Positions 28,107 to 38,656 are shown, numbered from the stretch's first letter. The stretch is 64,000 nucleotides of DNA from Acidihalobacter yilgarnensis (GCF_001753245.1 NZ_CP017415.1:3404040-3468039), one strand, 5' to 3'. Numbers and translations: made by a program. Notes: generated from the letters alone by a model not told the origin.

Positions 28107-29242
28107 TGCGATGCTCCCTCCACCAACGCACGGGTGGGCTCATGAGTGATCGTGCCGTCCCGCGTCAGCAAGCTCTTGGCGATCACCTCATCCTCGAAAT
28201 CCGGCTTGAGTTCGCCTTCGGCCAGCATCAGCTGGAGGAAGGCGAACAGGTTCTTGGCGTACATCTCGCTGGCATGCAGCGGCACCTGGCTGGGAATGTT
28301 CAGCGGACCGTGGATAATGACCTCGCCATGCGTGATCGTCTTGCCGGGCTGTGTCAGCTCACAGTTGCCACCGCCCTCGGCGGCCAGATCGATGATCACC
28401 GCACCCGGCTTCATGCCTTCCGCCATCGCCTGGCTGACGATCTTCGGCGAGGGCCGACCAGGGATGGCGGCCGTGGTGATGAGGACGTCTACCTTGGCGA
28501 TGTACGCGGCCAGTGCATCCGCCTGCTGCGCCTTTTCCTCGTCGGTCAGCTCACGCGCATAGCCACCCTCGCCCTCGGCCTTGATCGGCAACTCGATGAA
28601 TTTGGCGCCCAGCGATTCGACCTGCTCACGCGCCGCTGATCGCACGTCGTAGCCCTGCACGATGGCACCAAGCCGTCGCGCCGTGGCCAGTGCCTGCAGC
28701 CCAGCCACGCCGGCGCCGATCACCAACACCGTGGCTGGGCGAATCGTGCCTGCAGCCGTGGTCAGCATCGGAAAAAAGCGGCTGGAAAGATCGGCGCCCA
28801 TGATCGCGGCCTTGTAGCCGGCCACCGCCGCCTGTGAGGACAGCACGTCCATGGACTGTGCGCGCGAAATGCGGGGAATCAGCTCCATGGCGAAGCAGGT
28901 CAGTTTGTGCTCGCGCATCAACGTAATCACCTCGGTCTGACGATATGCCATGATCGTAGCGATCACCGTCGCGCCCTCGCGCAGCCCCGCAACCTCCTTC
29001 TCGGTTGGCGCCTGCACCTTGAGCAGCACGTCGGCCTCCTTGAGCAGACCGGCCGCCGTACCGACAATGTGAGCACCCGCCTCGACAAAGGACTCGTCCG
29101 GGAAGTAGGCGCGAGCACCAGCCCCCTTTTGCACCAGCACTTCGACGCCCAACCCGACAAGGCGTTTGACCGTGGCTGGGTCCAGCGCCACCCGGCGCTC
29201 GCCAGTGGCGGACTCCTTCGGTACGGCCAGCTTGATCGGCAT
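28103..29242 (-). CDS. pntAa: NAD(P) transhydrogenase subunit alpha part 1 (NAD-binding dI)
   Basis: 379 residues homologous to the soluble dI domain of PntA and to alanine dehydrogenase. The N-terminus PIKLAVPKESATGERRVALD and the Rossmann motif VLVIGAGVAGLQALATARRLGA are clear, followed by YDVRSAAREQVESLGAKF. I choose the ATG at 29242, with GGGGGA upstream, rather than an ATG at 29311 which would add an extension atypical of the family. It is the first gene of pntAa-pntAb-pntB. Confidence 0.95.
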   Translation of the reverse strand: MPIKLAVPKESATGERRVALDPATVKRLVGLGVEVLVQKGAGARAYFPDESFVEAGAHIVGTAAGLLKEADVLLKVQAPTEKEVAGLREGATVIATIMAYRQTEVITLMREHKLTCFAMELIPRISRAQSMDVLSSQAAVAGYKAAIMGADLSSRFFPMLTTAAGTIRPATVLVIGAGVAGLQALATARRLGAIVQGYDVRSAAREQVESLGAKFIELPIKAEGEGGYARELTDEEKAQQADALAAYIAKVDVLITTAAIPGRPSPKIVSQAMAEGMKPGAVIIDLAAEGGGNCELTQPGKTITHGEVIIHGPLNIPSQVPLHASEMYAKNLFAFLQLMLAEGELKPDFEDEVIAKSLLTRDGTITHEPTRALVEGASQ

Positions 29243-29404
29243 CAGCATTCCCCCGTGCTGGTGGGGCCCGCGCCCCGTGGAAAGGGTTTCATGGTAGCCG
29301 ATAACCGGCAACGATAGAAACGAGGCCTAGGGTTTGCATGTCGTGTGTGACCGTGTCTTAATGCGCACAGCGCCTACATGGAGTTCAAGGAGACCGTGGT
29401 GGGC

Positions 29405-29983
29405 ATGGATCTCGACCAAAGGGTTCTTCGCACCGACGCGGCGGGCATGCCGCTCGAGTGGATCGATTACCAGGACGCGGTACGCCTGTACTACGCCGGT
29501 CAGGTGGTCTATAGCTGCGGCAGCCTGCTCTACACCCTCCATGGCGGCACCAACAGCCACACCGGGCGACGCAGCCAAGTTGCCGTTCACGCCATTGTCG
29601 CCACCCTCGGCGCAAAACGGCGCATGGCCATGCAGTACACCCCGCCGCTCAACAACAACGCCCTGTTCCGGCGCGATGGCTACCTCTGTCTCTACTGCGG
29701 CACCCACTTCTCCTCGCGCGACCTCTCCCGCGACCACGTCCGTCCCCTGAGCCAGGGCGGTCAGGATCGCTGGAACAATGTCGTCGCCGCCTGCAAGCGC
29801 TGCAACCACCACAAGGCCGCACGCACCCCCGAAGAGGCCGGCATGCAGCTCATCGCCGTCCCCTTCACGCCAACCCACGCCGAATACGTCTATCTCCAAG
29901 GCAAGCGCGTGCTGTCCGATCAGATGGCCTTCCTGCGCGCACACTTCCCACGTAGCAGTCCGCTGCACCAGCGCATGAGCTGA
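29405..29983 (+). CDS. HNH endonuclease family protein
   Basis: About 192 residues. The C-terminal half carries a zinc-type HNH motif: CLYCGTHF (CxxC), SRDHVRPLSQGGQDRWNNVV (H...N) and CKRCNHHK (CxxC plus final H). The N-terminal half (TDAAGMPLEWIDYQDAVRLY) is conserved in a widespread chromosomal subfamily of unknown biological role. Start choice is uncertain: AAGGAG at 29387-29392 best suits the GTG at 29399 (six bases) or the ATG at 29405; an ATG at 29378 is also in frame. It is divergent from pnt. Confidence 0.88.
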   Translation: MDLDQRVLRTDAAGMPLEWIDYQDAVRLYYAGQVVYSCGSLLYTLHGGTNSHTGRRSQVAVHAIVATLGAKRRMAMQYTPPLNNNALFRRDGYLCLYCGTHFSSRDLSRDHVRPLSQGGQDRWNNVVAACKRCNHHKAARTPEEAGMQLIAVPFTPTHAEYVYLQGKRVLSDQMAFLRAHFPRSSPLHQRMS

Positions 29984-30068
29984 ATCGCGGCCCACCCCCG
30001 GCAAGCTAGGCTTGGGAAACCCGTGACAATCCACCACAATGGCGGGATTGTCCCCGCGGAACATCGCC

Positions 30069-31178
30069 ATGCATTACGAAAGCGAGAACCACTACGAACA
30101 CGGTCGTCCGGCACGTCTCGGCGTGCTGCTCACCAACCTCGGCACCCCCGACGCGCCCACGCCGGCGGCCCTGCGTCGCTACCTGCGCGAATTTCTCTGG
30201 GATCCGCGCGTGGTCGAATTCCCGCGTCTGCCCTGGTGGCTGATCCTCAACGGCGTGATCCTCAACCTCCGCCCGCGCCGCTCGGCGCATGCCTACACCA
30301 AGGTGTGGACCACCGAAGGCTCGCCGCTGCTGGTCCACAGCCGCGCGCAGGCCACCGGGCTGCGCCAGCGCCTGGAGGCGGCTTGCCCCGGACCGGTATC
30401 GCTCGCACTGGCCATGCGCTACGGCACGCCCTCCATCGAGGCCGGCCTGCGCGAGCTGCGCGAGGCCGGCGCCGAGCGCCTGTTGGTGTTACCGCTGTAC
30501 CCCCAGTATTCCGGCTCGACCACGGGCTCGACCTTCGATGCCGTTGCCGAGACGCTACGACGCTGGCGCTGGGTGCCCGAACTACGCTTCGTGAACCACT
30601 ATCACGACGACCTCGCCTACATCGCCGCCATGGCCGCGCGCATCCGCGCCCACTGGGCCGAACACGGACGCGGCGATCATCTACTGTTCTCCTTCCACGG
30701 CGTACCCCGGCGTTACCTGCTCGCCGGCGATCCCTATCACTGCCACTGCCACAAGACTGCACGGCTGCTCGCCGAAGCGCTGGCGCTCGACGAGTCCGGC
30801 TGGACCCTCGGCTTCCAGTCGCGCTTCGGCCGCGAGGAATGGCTCAAGCCTTATGTCGACGGCCTGCTGCGCACTTGGCCCTCGGAAGGGCGGCGCAGCG
30901 TCGACGTGTTCTGCCCCGGCTTCTCGGCCGACTGCCTCGAAACCCTGGAAGAAATCGCGATGCAGAACCGCGAGCTCTTCATCGCCACCGGTGGCCACCA
31001 CTACGCCTATATTCCCGCCCTCAACGACCAGGCCGAACATCTCGACGCACTCACCGCGCTCGCACTGCGACACGCCGCCGGCTGGCCTGAAACCGACCCC
31101 GGCTGGAGCGGTCAGACCGAGGCCGCCGAGGCCGAGGCGACCCGTCGTCGCGCGTTGGAAAACGGCGCCCAGGCGTAG
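30069..31178 (+). CDS. hemH: Ferrochelatase
   Basis: 369 residues from the ATG at 30069 (an ATG at 30039 would add ten). It inserts ferrous iron into protoporphyrin IX, the last step of haem synthesis. Family motifs: GVLLTNLGTPDAPTPAALRR, PLYPQYSGSTTGSTFDAV, the catalytic His in FSFHGVPRRY, the LGFQSRFGREEWLKPY segment, and CPGFSADCLETLEEI with the conserved Glu. The C-terminus is a charged tail (RRRALENGAQA). The ribosome-binding site is weak (GGA). Confidence 0.96.
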   Translation: MHYESENHYEHGRPARLGVLLTNLGTPDAPTPAALRRYLREFLWDPRVVEFPRLPWWLILNGVILNLRPRRSAHAYTKVWTTEGSPLLVHSRAQATGLRQRLEAACPGPVSLALAMRYGTPSIEAGLRELREAGAERLLVLPLYPQYSGSTTGSTFDAVAETLRRWRWVPELRFVNHYHDDLAYIAAMAARIRAHWAEHGRGDHLLFSFHGVPRRYLLAGDPYHCHCHKTARLLAEALALDESGWTLGFQSRFGREEWLKPYVDGLLRTWPSEGRRSVDVFCPGFSADCLETLEEIAMQNRELFIATGGHHYAYIPALNDQAEHLDALTALALRHAAGWPETDPGWSGQTEAAEAEATRRRALENGAQA

Positions 31179-31859
31179 CAAGCGGCTCGCTGACCGCAAC
31201 AAACCGGTATGACTGGCTGGAAGGCCCAAGCGTCGCGAGCCATGAAACATATCGTGGATGACTGGCCAAGCATTCCCTGCCCGCCCCCAGATAAGCCGCG
31301 CATGACACTGCGGCAGCCTAATCGACTCCGATATCAGCCCCCCGATCGTTTCATCCACCCACGTAAAAATTCGCTACGGCGATACCGCCAAAATCTAACA
31401 ATCCGCGCTTGCCACCCCGTACATCACCCGATTTCACATCCTGCGACACGTCCATGACGATTCAATCACCTTGCGCCATGCACCCATCATCTCTACGACA
31501 TTAATTTATGGTGGTACATAGCATTTTCAGACAAGCCCGCTATACATGACAGCGCTTCGGAACCTCTTTGATTTCACTCCGCATCTGATTTAATATCGGC
31601 GTGCGGCAGATAGAAAAAATCCGGCGTCAAACCCAATAACTCTTGTCGCAAACTCGATTAAAAAGAAAGCCATAGACGGCATAAATTGCAGCGCCGACAA
31701 CCCCACCTCTACAAACGGCGCGCTGCCACACCGACCATAGACTGCCTCATAACCAGACTTACGATTCACAGACTCGTCATTCCGAAGGGGCTTGGGTCGG
31801 CTACGCTAAGGCACCGAAGGTCCAGATATCCCAACCTCACCGCTACCCAGGAGTGCTGT
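31179..31859. other. Intergenic region, about 680 bp, nothing recognised
   Basis: A relatively AT-rich spacer after hemH. A frame open upstream of the next gene is the continuation of that gene's frame without coding character. No RNA gene or terminator was recognised. Confidence 0.5.
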
Positions 31860-33752
31860 GTGAAATCTACCGCGGAGTCCAAAAGAAAAATACTGACGAC
31901 CCGTACCCTTTCATTACTCGGCTTGCTGATCGTCGTCCTCATCGTCGGCGGCTCCGTACTGTGGCGGACACAATGGATACAGACTGGACACGACGTGCCA
32001 GCCGGCAACACATCCTCCTCACTGTTGCCCCAACTCGATGAGGCGGCCCATCGGATAGCCGGCAAGCCGCCTCGCGCCCCATCCACATATGCAACCGGCC
32101 TGTCAGTACGAGCGGCCATTGCACGAGGGGATTACGCCTTAGCCGACAAGACGCTCCGCGCCAGCCTAGCCGACAGCCAAGTGAAAGGCTGGCATTTCAA
32201 CCCCTTTGCTGCGGTAATGTTTTATGCCGCACGTCCAGGTATGAACGGTTTTGAAGCCCGTTTGGACGAATGGATCAAACGCGAGCCAAACTCGGCCATT
32301 GCATATCTCGTACGTGCGTTATATCGCTACGATACCGCGTGGCAGATTCGCGGCACGCGATTCGTGAACGCGGTACAGCCGGCGCACCTACGCGCCTTCA
32401 ACGAAGGCCTGAACCGCTCCGCCGACGATGTTGCGCAGGCCATGCGACTGGATGGCAACAATCCATATGCCGCCTTCCTGCTGCTGAAAATTCTCAGTGG
32501 CGCCGGCAACACGGTTGAAATGGAAAATGCATTCCAGGCCGCAATCCATAAATTTCCGACCTACTACCCGCTTTATCTTCAGCGGTTGACCACGCTCGAA
32601 CCCAAATGGGGCGGGTCGCCGCAAGCGATGTATGCCTTCGTCGACACCTACGCCGGCGAAGCCGCCCCGGATTCACCGCTGAAAATGCTGTATCTGCGGC
32701 TCTATGCAGACCTGCTCAGCGCGACCGCACTCGTTTGCCAGAACGCACACGCCGATCAGCATGCCCAGTGTATCGATCAAGGCATGCACAGCCTGGTCAC
32801 CGACGCACTGGAAAAAAATGTCTATGGCGTCTTGGAAATGTACAAGCCTGCGCACAATGCCCCGTTCACCATCGAGATCGGAGGCATTCTGAATGACATG
32901 GTGCTGACGCGCGGTGGTGAGCGTTACGCGGGCGCCCTCCTCCAGCTGGCCGCCCACATCATGGGCAGCGACAATCAGCTGACGGCGCCCGATGCCAGCC
33001 ACAACAATTTCATGATGGACCGTCTGTCCGGCCTGGTCTGGTATCGGCAGCGCCAGTACGCAAGCGCGGAAAAACTGTACATGCGGGCGCTTGCCGATCT
33101 GCCCAATACGCATTTCGACAGTGTCGTCCAGAAGGATGCGATGCGCGCGATGCTGTACGACGCTTTATCCCACGCCTACAGCCAAATGCATCGCTACCGA
33201 GAATCCGTGATCTACAACATGGCTGCTGCGCAGGTAATCGGCGGACGCAGTATCGCCGGATACGACAATCTCACCTGCGCCGGGCTGTTCAAGCTCAAAC
33301 ACTACGACGACGCCATCCATGCGTGCACGGCGCAAGCCGAGGATAGCGGCAGCGATGAAGCGTTATTTTGGCGTGCCAAGGCCTATGAGGCCACGCATCG
33401 GATTCCACTGGCGCTGCACGATTATCGTCAATTAGCCGAATCCGAGAGCCGCTACCGCTCATATGCCGCAATCGAGATTTCCGTTATCTACGGTCACGAA
33501 AATCATCTGACCAAAATGCTTCAGGCGCTGAATACCTACGATTATTTGTATGATGAAGCTCATGAAGACAAAATGGATATGGCCAGTGCGTACAACAATC
33601 GTTGTTACGCTGAGATGCATCTTGGTCAACTGCAACAGGCACTCAAGGATTGCACCCAATCGCTGCGCTTCGGCAGCCTCCCTGACGCCTATTCGAAACA
33701 GCAAGAACTGATCAAAAAGCTGCGAACGCACCCGCAATCCGATGGCTCATAG
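31860..33752 (+). CDS. TPR-rich membrane-anchored protein (DUF4034-like)
   Basis: 630 residues. A single N-terminal transmembrane helix (SLLGLLIVVLIVGGSVLW, about 15-32) is followed by a large periplasmic helical solenoid. The first part (WHFNPFAAVMFYAARPGM, AIAYLVRALYRYDTAWQIRG) resembles DUF4034; later parts contain TPR-like repeats, e.g. YRQRQYASAEKLYMRALADL, and Sel1/TPR-like tail repeats ending NNRCYAEMHLGQLQQALKDC. I choose the GTG at 31860 because AGGAG lies exactly six bases upstream (31849-31853). It may be a scaffold protein; no function is known. Confidence 0.82.
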   Translation: MKSTAESKRKILTTRTLSLLGLLIVVLIVGGSVLWRTQWIQTGHDVPAGNTSSSLLPQLDEAAHRIAGKPPRAPSTYATGLSVRAAIARGDYALADKTLRASLADSQVKGWHFNPFAAVMFYAARPGMNGFEARLDEWIKREPNSAIAYLVRALYRYDTAWQIRGTRFVNAVQPAHLRAFNEGLNRSADDVAQAMRLDGNNPYAAFLLLKILSGAGNTVEMENAFQAAIHKFPTYYPLYLQRLTTLEPKWGGSPQAMYAFVDTYAGEAAPDSPLKMLYLRLYADLLSATALVCQNAHADQHAQCIDQGMHSLVTDALEKNVYGVLEMYKPAHNAPFTIEIGGILNDMVLTRGGERYAGALLQLAAHIMGSDNQLTAPDASHNNFMMDRLSGLVWYRQRQYASAEKLYMRALADLPNTHFDSVVQKDAMRAMLYDALSHAYSQMHRYRESVIYNMAAAQVIGGRSIAGYDNLTCAGLFKLKHYDDAIHACTAQAEDSGSDEALFWRAKAYEATHRIPLALHDYRQLAESESRYRSYAAIEISVIYGHENHLTKMLQALNTYDYLYDEAHEDKMDMASAYNNRCYAEMHLGQLQQALKDCTQSLRFGSLPDAYSKQQELIKKLRTHPQSDGS

Positions 33753-33789
33753 GCACAAATAATTTTCTCACCGACCACCTGGGCGGGCC

Positions 33790-34431
33790 ATGGCAATAAA
33801 CACACCCAATCTGAAGCAAAGGCGCGCTGGCATTCTCATTTTCGACGATGTCGAAGTGCTCGATTTCAGCGGGCCCTTCGAGGTATTTTCGGTGACCCGG
33901 ATCGACGAACAACAACGAAGCGTTGAAGCCTCACCATTCGAGGTGCTGTTGGTTGCGGAATCGATGCTTCCCGTCACGACCGCTGGCGGCATGCGGGTCA
34001 TGCCGCATACCGATTTCGAGCATTGCCCTCCACTCGACATCCTCGTGCTGACGGGTGGTATGGGCACGCGCATAGAACTCAATAACGAAACCTTGCTCGC
34101 CTTCGTCAAACGCCAATGGCACAAAGTCGATACGCTCGCCTCGGTCTGCACCGGCGCATTGATCCTGGGCAATACGGGTTTGCTCAACGGCCTGGAAGCG
34201 ACCACCCACTGGAAGTCGCTCGACTTGATGCAGAAATGCTATCCAGAAGTCCGCGTCGACCGGAATTCCCATGTCGTCGATACAGGCAAAATCATCACAT
34301 CGGCAGGTATATCTGCGGGTATCGACATGGCGCTCACCGTCGTCCGCCGTTATTTTGGCGAAACCATCGCGCGCGCAACCGCACGGCATATGGAATATCC
34401 CTACCCTGAATCAAACGCCCGGAGGTCATAA
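33790..34431 (+). CDS. DJ-1/PfpI (class I glutamine amidotransferase-like) protein
   Basis: 213 residues. The DJ-1/PfpI fold is shown by AGILIFDDVEVLDFSGPFEVF, the TGGMGT loop and the nucleophile-elbow Cys in ASVCTGALILGNTGLL followed by ATTHW, a combination common in isonitrile hydratase-like and ThiJ-type proteins. It is followed after two bases by a GNAT gene, so the two are probably one transcription unit. The substrate is unknown. Confidence 0.9.
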   Translation: MAINTPNLKQRRAGILIFDDVEVLDFSGPFEVFSVTRIDEQQRSVEASPFEVLLVAESMLPVTTAGGMRVMPHTDFEHCPPLDILVLTGGMGTRIELNNETLLAFVKRQWHKVDTLASVCTGALILGNTGLLNGLEATTHWKSLDLMQKCYPEVRVDRNSHVVDTGKIITSAGISAGIDMALTVVRRYFGETIARATARHMEYPYPESNARRS

Positions 34432-34433
34432 TC

Positions 34434-34895
34434 TTGGACACCCGCGCCATCATCCGGCAAGCCCATGTTTCGGACCTCAACGCACTTGCATCGTTGTTCG
34501 ACGATTACCGGCAATTTTACGGCTGCCCAAGCGATCTCGCCGCCGCGCACGATTTTCTATTGGCGCGATTCGATCACGGAGAATCGGTATTATTCATAGC
34601 GACGGTTGACGGTGCGCCTGCAGGCTTCGCGCAGCTTTACCCCGGATTTTCTTCCGTTTCGCTGGCGCGGACCTTCGTGCTGAATGATTTGTTCGTGTCG
34701 ACCGAGTATCGCAGACGCGGCCTCGCATCGGGCTTATTGACGGCTGCAACGCGCTATGCTGAATCGCTTGGTGCGCTGCGCCTGACCCTATCCACAGCCA
34801 TCGACAATGCAACGGCCCAAGCGCTTTATGCCTCGCAGGGCTGGAAACGGGACGAGCAGTTTTACGTCTACCACCGCGCCATTGCCAGAGGTTGA
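34434..34895 (+). CDS. GNAT-family N-acetyltransferase
   Basis: 153 residues starting at a TTG with GGAGGT seven bases upstream (34421-34426), which settles the start. GNAT motifs: AGFAQLYPGFSS, the FVLNDLFVSTEYRRRGLASGLL acetyl-CoA loop region (RRRGLAS), and ATAQALYASQGWKRDE at the C-terminus. It sits directly behind the DJ-1/PfpI gene. Confidence 0.9.
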   Translation: MDTRAIIRQAHVSDLNALASLFDDYRQFYGCPSDLAAAHDFLLARFDHGESVLFIATVDGAPAGFAQLYPGFSSVSLARTFVLNDLFVSTEYRRRGLASGLLTAATRYAESLGALRLTLSTAIDNATAQALYASQGWKRDEQFYVYHRAIARG

Positions 34896-34937
34896 CTGAA
34901 TGCGCCCTTGGGCAACGACCGCGAGCGGAACCTCCGG

Positions 34938-35804
34938 CTAGACCTCTTGCGGGTCGATCATCGCCGTCAGCGCCGAATAATCGTCCTCTGCATGGCCGGC
35001 GGCCATACCGTCTCCGAGCAGTTTGGCGATCGCATCCAGCACGCCTGCATTCAGGCCGTCGGCCTCGGCCACTTCACGGCATAGCACGACGTCCTTGAGC
35101 AAGTGTTTGAGCGGAAAATTCGGCCCGCTGTAATCGCCCGAGCACATGCGGTCGAGCTTCTTGTCGAAGGTCGAGGCGTATAGCGCGCTCTCGCGCAGGA
35201 TAGCCATGAAGGTCTCGACCGGCACACCCTCGCGGCGCACCAAGCCCAGGCTCAAGGCAAAGCCTGAGGTCAGCCCCGCAATGAGCTGATTCAACGCGAG
35301 CTTGAGGGCGGACGCCTGGCCCACTGGGCCCACCAGAATCGGCTCGGGTCCACAGTCGCGCAACCAGGGCAGACAGCGCGCGAAGGTTTCCGGCGAACCG
35401 CCGGCCATCACCAGCAACGTGCCCTTGGCCGCCTCCGGCCGACTCCCCAGCAGCGGCGCTTCCAGATAATCGATACCCACCTCCGCCAGTCGCGCCGCAA
35501 GCACACGGCTTTGCGCCGGCGAGATGGTCCCCATCTGCACCAGCACACGCCCGTTCAGCGCGGACAGCACGCCGGACCCGGCCAACACGGCATCGATGGC
35601 CGCTGCGTCGCTGAGCGTCAGCACCGCAACATCCGCACCGGCCACCGCCGCGGATGCCTCGGCACAAACTTCGATGCCATCACCTTGCAACGCCATGGCG
35701 CGCTCGGGCGTGCGGTTCCACACGCTCAGCGCGTGACCACGTTCGGCAAGCCGCTGCGCGAGCGGCGCGCCCATCAGACCGGTACCCAACAATGCGATGT
35801 GCAT
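34938..35804 (-). CDS. NAD(P)-dependent 3-hydroxyisobutyrate-dehydrogenase-family oxidoreductase
   Basis: 288 residues. The N-terminal Rossmann motif is HIALLGTGLMGAPLAQRLAE, then WNRTPERA for cofactor binding; the substrate motif EAPLLGSRPEAAKGTLLVMA and the catalytic Lys in ALKLALNQLIAG follow. The length and ending fit the beta-hydroxyacid dehydrogenase/GLYR1 group (e.g. succinic semialdehyde or glyoxylate reductases). Start at 35804 is fixed by AAGGAG upstream. It is co-oriented with the PFK gene 31 bases upstream. Confidence 0.92.
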   Translation of the reverse strand: MHIALLGTGLMGAPLAQRLAERGHALSVWNRTPERAMALQGDGIEVCAEASAAVAGADVAVLTLSDAAAIDAVLAGSGVLSALNGRVLVQMGTISPAQSRVLAARLAEVGIDYLEAPLLGSRPEAAKGTLLVMAGGSPETFARCLPWLRDCGPEPILVGPVGQASALKLALNQLIAGLTSGFALSLGLVRREGVPVETFMAILRESALYASTFDKKLDRMCSGDYSGPNFPLKHLLKDVVLCREVAEADGLNAGVLDAIAKLLGDGMAAGHAEDDYSALTAMIDPQEV

Positions 35805-35835
35805 GGAACGCTCCTTGAAGGTCTCCGCCGGGCCG

Positions 35836-37095
35836 TCAATCCAACTCGAAGGCGGGTAGGCGTGTGGCGGCCAGGGTGAGACGCAATGGTTCGTAGTGCG
35901 GAATGCCATCGCGAAACGGCGGGTGATCCTCGCCCTCGATCAAGGGGCGCAGATAGCGGCGCGCCGCGTCGGTAATGCCAAAACCGTCCGGCGTGATGAA
36001 GTCGTCCGGCACCAGGTATTCCAGGTCGGCCACCGCCGCGAGCGGCACCGATGCCATCTCCCAGCGATAGGGCTCGTCGGCAAGCCGACGCAGCGTGACC
36101 ATGGTGCCATGCCCGCCCTCCGCGAGCAGCCGCACGGCCTCGACGCCGCAGGCATAGGCCTGCTCCAGATCGGTACGCGAAGCGAGGTGCCGCGCCGAAC
36201 GCTGGAGATAATCGGCCACCGCCCAGTGGGTCCGATAACCGAGATGCTGCTTGATGCGCGCAGCCAGACCGGCCGCCACGCCACCGAGCTGAATCCAGTC
36301 GTACACCTTGTTGTCCGTATTGATCGACAGGAAGCGCCCGGCGCTATCCTTCAGGCCCTCGCTGGCAACGATCACGCAATAACCCTGCGCGTTCACACGC
36401 GTGCGCACGGCCTCCAAAAACGTGCCCTCGTCAAAGGCTCGCTCGGCTAACAGCAATACCAGTGGCAGCTCACCGGGCGTGCGCTCGGCCAAGCCGCCGG
36501 CAGCGGCCAACCAGCCGGCATGCCGCCCCATCACTTCCAGGATAAAGACCTTGGTTGAGGTGCCCGCCATCGAGGCCACGTCGCACGCAGCCTCGCGCGC
36601 GGAGACGGCGACGTATTTTGCCGCCGAACCGAAGCCGGGGCTGGTGTCCGTATCGGCCAAATCGTTGTCGATGGTCTTGGGCACGCCGACGACCTTGAGC
36701 GGATAACCCAGCTCCGCGCTCACCTGCAACAAGCGCTCGGCGGTCAGCATCGAGCCGCCACCGCCGTTGTAGAGGAAGTAGCCGATGTCGTGGGCCGCGA
36801 AAACCTCGATCAGGCGCTCGTACTGGTGCCGGTGCGTAGCGATGTCCTGTAGATCGTAGCGGCACGAGCCGAAGACCCCGCCGGGCAGGTGGCGCAGACC
36901 GGCAATAGCCGCATCGCTCTCCGCATCGAGGTCGTAGAGCTGTTCGGTCAGCGCGCCGACGATGCCATCGCGGGCGGCGAACACCTTGCCGATGTGCTCT
37001 GGCCGCGCGCGCGCCGCCTCGATCACCCCACAGGCGGAGGCGTTGATGACCGAAGTCATTCCGCCCGATTGCGCATACAACAGATTCGCGGTCAT
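35836..37095 (-). CDS. 6-phosphofructokinase, PPi-type signature
   Basis: 419 residues. Motifs: [16 protein letters not shown], the phosphate-donor loop [11 protein letters not shown], and [21 protein letters not shown], where the Lys of PKTIDND is the hallmark of pyrophosphate-dependent enzymes (ATP enzymes have PGTIDND). The first loop has G rather than the D found in classical PPi enzymes, so donor preference is not certain. [15 protein letters not shown] is the substrate region. PPi-PFK can run in both glycolytic and gluconeogenic directions. It is divergent from fbp, the opposite enzyme of the node. Confidence 0.92.
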   Translation of the reverse strand: MTANLLYAQSGGMTSVINASACGVIEAARARPEHIGKVFAARDGIVGALTEQLYDLDAESDAAIAGLRHLPGGVFGSCRYDLQDIATHRHQYERLIEVFAAHDIGYFLYNGGGGSMLTAERLLQVSAELGYPLKVVGVPKTIDNDLADTDTSPGFGSAAKYVAVSAREAACDVASMAGTSTKVFILEVMGRHAGWLAAAGGLAERTPGELPLVLLLAERAFDEGTFLEAVRTRVNAQGYCVIVASEGLKDSAGRFLSINTDNKVYDWIQLGGVAAGLAARIKQHLGYRTHWAVADYLQRSARHLASRTDLEQAYACGVEAVRLLAEGGHGTMVTLRRLADEPYRWEMASVPLAAVADLEYLVPDDFITPDGFGITDAARRYLRPLIEGEDHPPFRDGIPHYEPLRLTLAATRLPAFELD

Positions 37096-37256
37096 CGGCT
37101 TTCCTTGTCGATGTCGAAGGACAATCCGGCCGCATTAAACGACGCGCGGCGGCTGACGTCTACCCAGTACGGGGGTTACGCGGCCATTTCTGTTATCATC
37201 CGGCCGTTTGCCCCAGCGGCTACGGGGCCAGTTTTCCATCCGACGGGGAAACCTTC

Positions 37257-38273
37257 ATGTTGCAAAACCTTACCACCATCACCCAGTTCATCATGCAGGA
37301 ACAGCGCAAGTCCGAGGCCGCCACCGGCGACTTCACCGGCTTGCTCAATGACATTGTGACCGCCTGCAAGGTCATTTCCAACGGCGTCGACAAGGGCGCG
37401 CTGATCGGCGTGCTGGGCAGCGCCGAATCAGAGAACATACAGGGCGAAACACAGAAGAAAATGGACATCATCTCCAATGAGGTGATGCTCAAGTCCAATG
37501 AATGGGCCGGGCACCTGGCGGCCATGGGCTCGGAAGAGATGGATGACATCTACCCGATCCCCGATGGCTACCCGCGCGGCAAATACCTGCTGGTGTTCGA
37601 CCCGCTGGACGGCTCCTCGAACATGGACGTCAACGTCTCCGTGGGCACCATCTTCTCGATCCTGCGCGCACCTGAAGGCGTAGACCGCCCGACCGCCGCC
37701 GACTTCCTGCAGCCCGGCACCACCCAGGTCTGCGCCGGCTACGCCCTCTATGGGCCGTCCACCATGATGGTGCTGACCACCGGCCAGGGCGTGCATGGCT
37801 TCACCCTGGACAAGGACATCGGCGAGTTCATCCTCACCCACCGCGACATGACTATCCCAGCCGACACCGGCGAGTTCGCCATCAACATGTCGAACTACCG
37901 CCACTGGGAAGCGCCCGTGCGCCGCTACATCGACGAATGCGTGCAGGGGAAGGAAGGCCCGCGTGGGCGCGACTTCAACATGCGCTGGGTCGCCTCGATG
38001 GTCGCCGAGGTACACCGCATCCTCACCCGCGGCGGTATCTTCATGTACCCCATCGACAAAAAGCTCAAGTCCAACGGCCAGGGCGGCAAGCTGCGCCTGA
38101 TGTACGAAGCCAACCCGATGAGCTTCATCGTCGAGCAGGCCGGCGGCGTGAGCTCCACCGGCCGCGAGCGCATCCTCGACCTCAAGCCCAACGACCTGCA
38201 CCAGCGCGTGCCCGTCATCCTCGGCTCCAAGAACGAGGTTGAGCGCGTAATCGGCTATCACAGCGAAGGCTAA
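37257..38273 (+). CDS. fbp: Fructose-1,6-bisphosphatase class I
   Basis: 338 residues. It hydrolyses fructose-1,6-bisphosphate for gluconeogenesis or the Calvin cycle. The metal/substrate motif [20 protein letters not shown] is exact, with [14 protein letters not shown] and [20 protein letters not shown] characteristic of class I. GGGGAAAC precedes the ATG. It is followed by a strong terminator at 38315-38342 and faces the PFK gene across 161 bases, suggesting coordinated control of the step. Confidence 0.97.
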   Translation: MLQNLTTITQFIMQEQRKSEAATGDFTGLLNDIVTACKVISNGVDKGALIGVLGSAESENIQGETQKKMDIISNEVMLKSNEWAGHLAAMGSEEMDDIYPIPDGYPRGKYLLVFDPLDGSSNMDVNVSVGTIFSILRAPEGVDRPTAADFLQPGTTQVCAGYALYGPSTMMVLTTGQGVHGFTLDKDIGEFILTHRDMTIPADTGEFAINMSNYRHWEAPVRRYIDECVQGKEGPRGRDFNMRWVASMVAEVHRILTRGGIFMYPIDKKLKSNGQGGKLRLMYEANPMSFIVEQAGGVSSTGRERILDLKPNDLHQRVPVILGSKNEVERVIGYHSEG

Positions 38274-38314
38274 AACCCGGCTGCCCAACAAGGGCAAGCT
38301 CAGGGATGTATCGG

Positions 38315-38342
38315 ACGCCGGGCCTTGTGCCCGGCGTTTTTT
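38315..38342 (+). terminator. Rho-independent terminator after fbp
   Basis: Perfect stem CGCCGGG / CCCGGCG with a seven-base loop, followed by six T. Confidence 0.92.
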
Positions 38343-38656
38343 CGTTCCGAATACGATAACCGCCATCCGCTGAGCCTTGCCTGCCGCAGCGCCATTCAGC
38401 ACCGATTCGACTAGAACCCATCTCGAAATACAGAATGCGCACCACCTCGGCGGATAGATCGACCGTACGAGGCAAGAAGCGTGGCGGAGTCATTCCCCTG
38501 ACCATCGGGCAGCCAAGGCGCCATCCCCATCGACCTCGTTTTTTCAGGTGGATTACCCTGCATTTCACGCTACCCGCTCTCTGACTCCTTCCCGATCCCC
38601 TTCAGAATCTTCTCGTCAACAAGCCACGTACTGACACTTATATTACACGGGTAATA

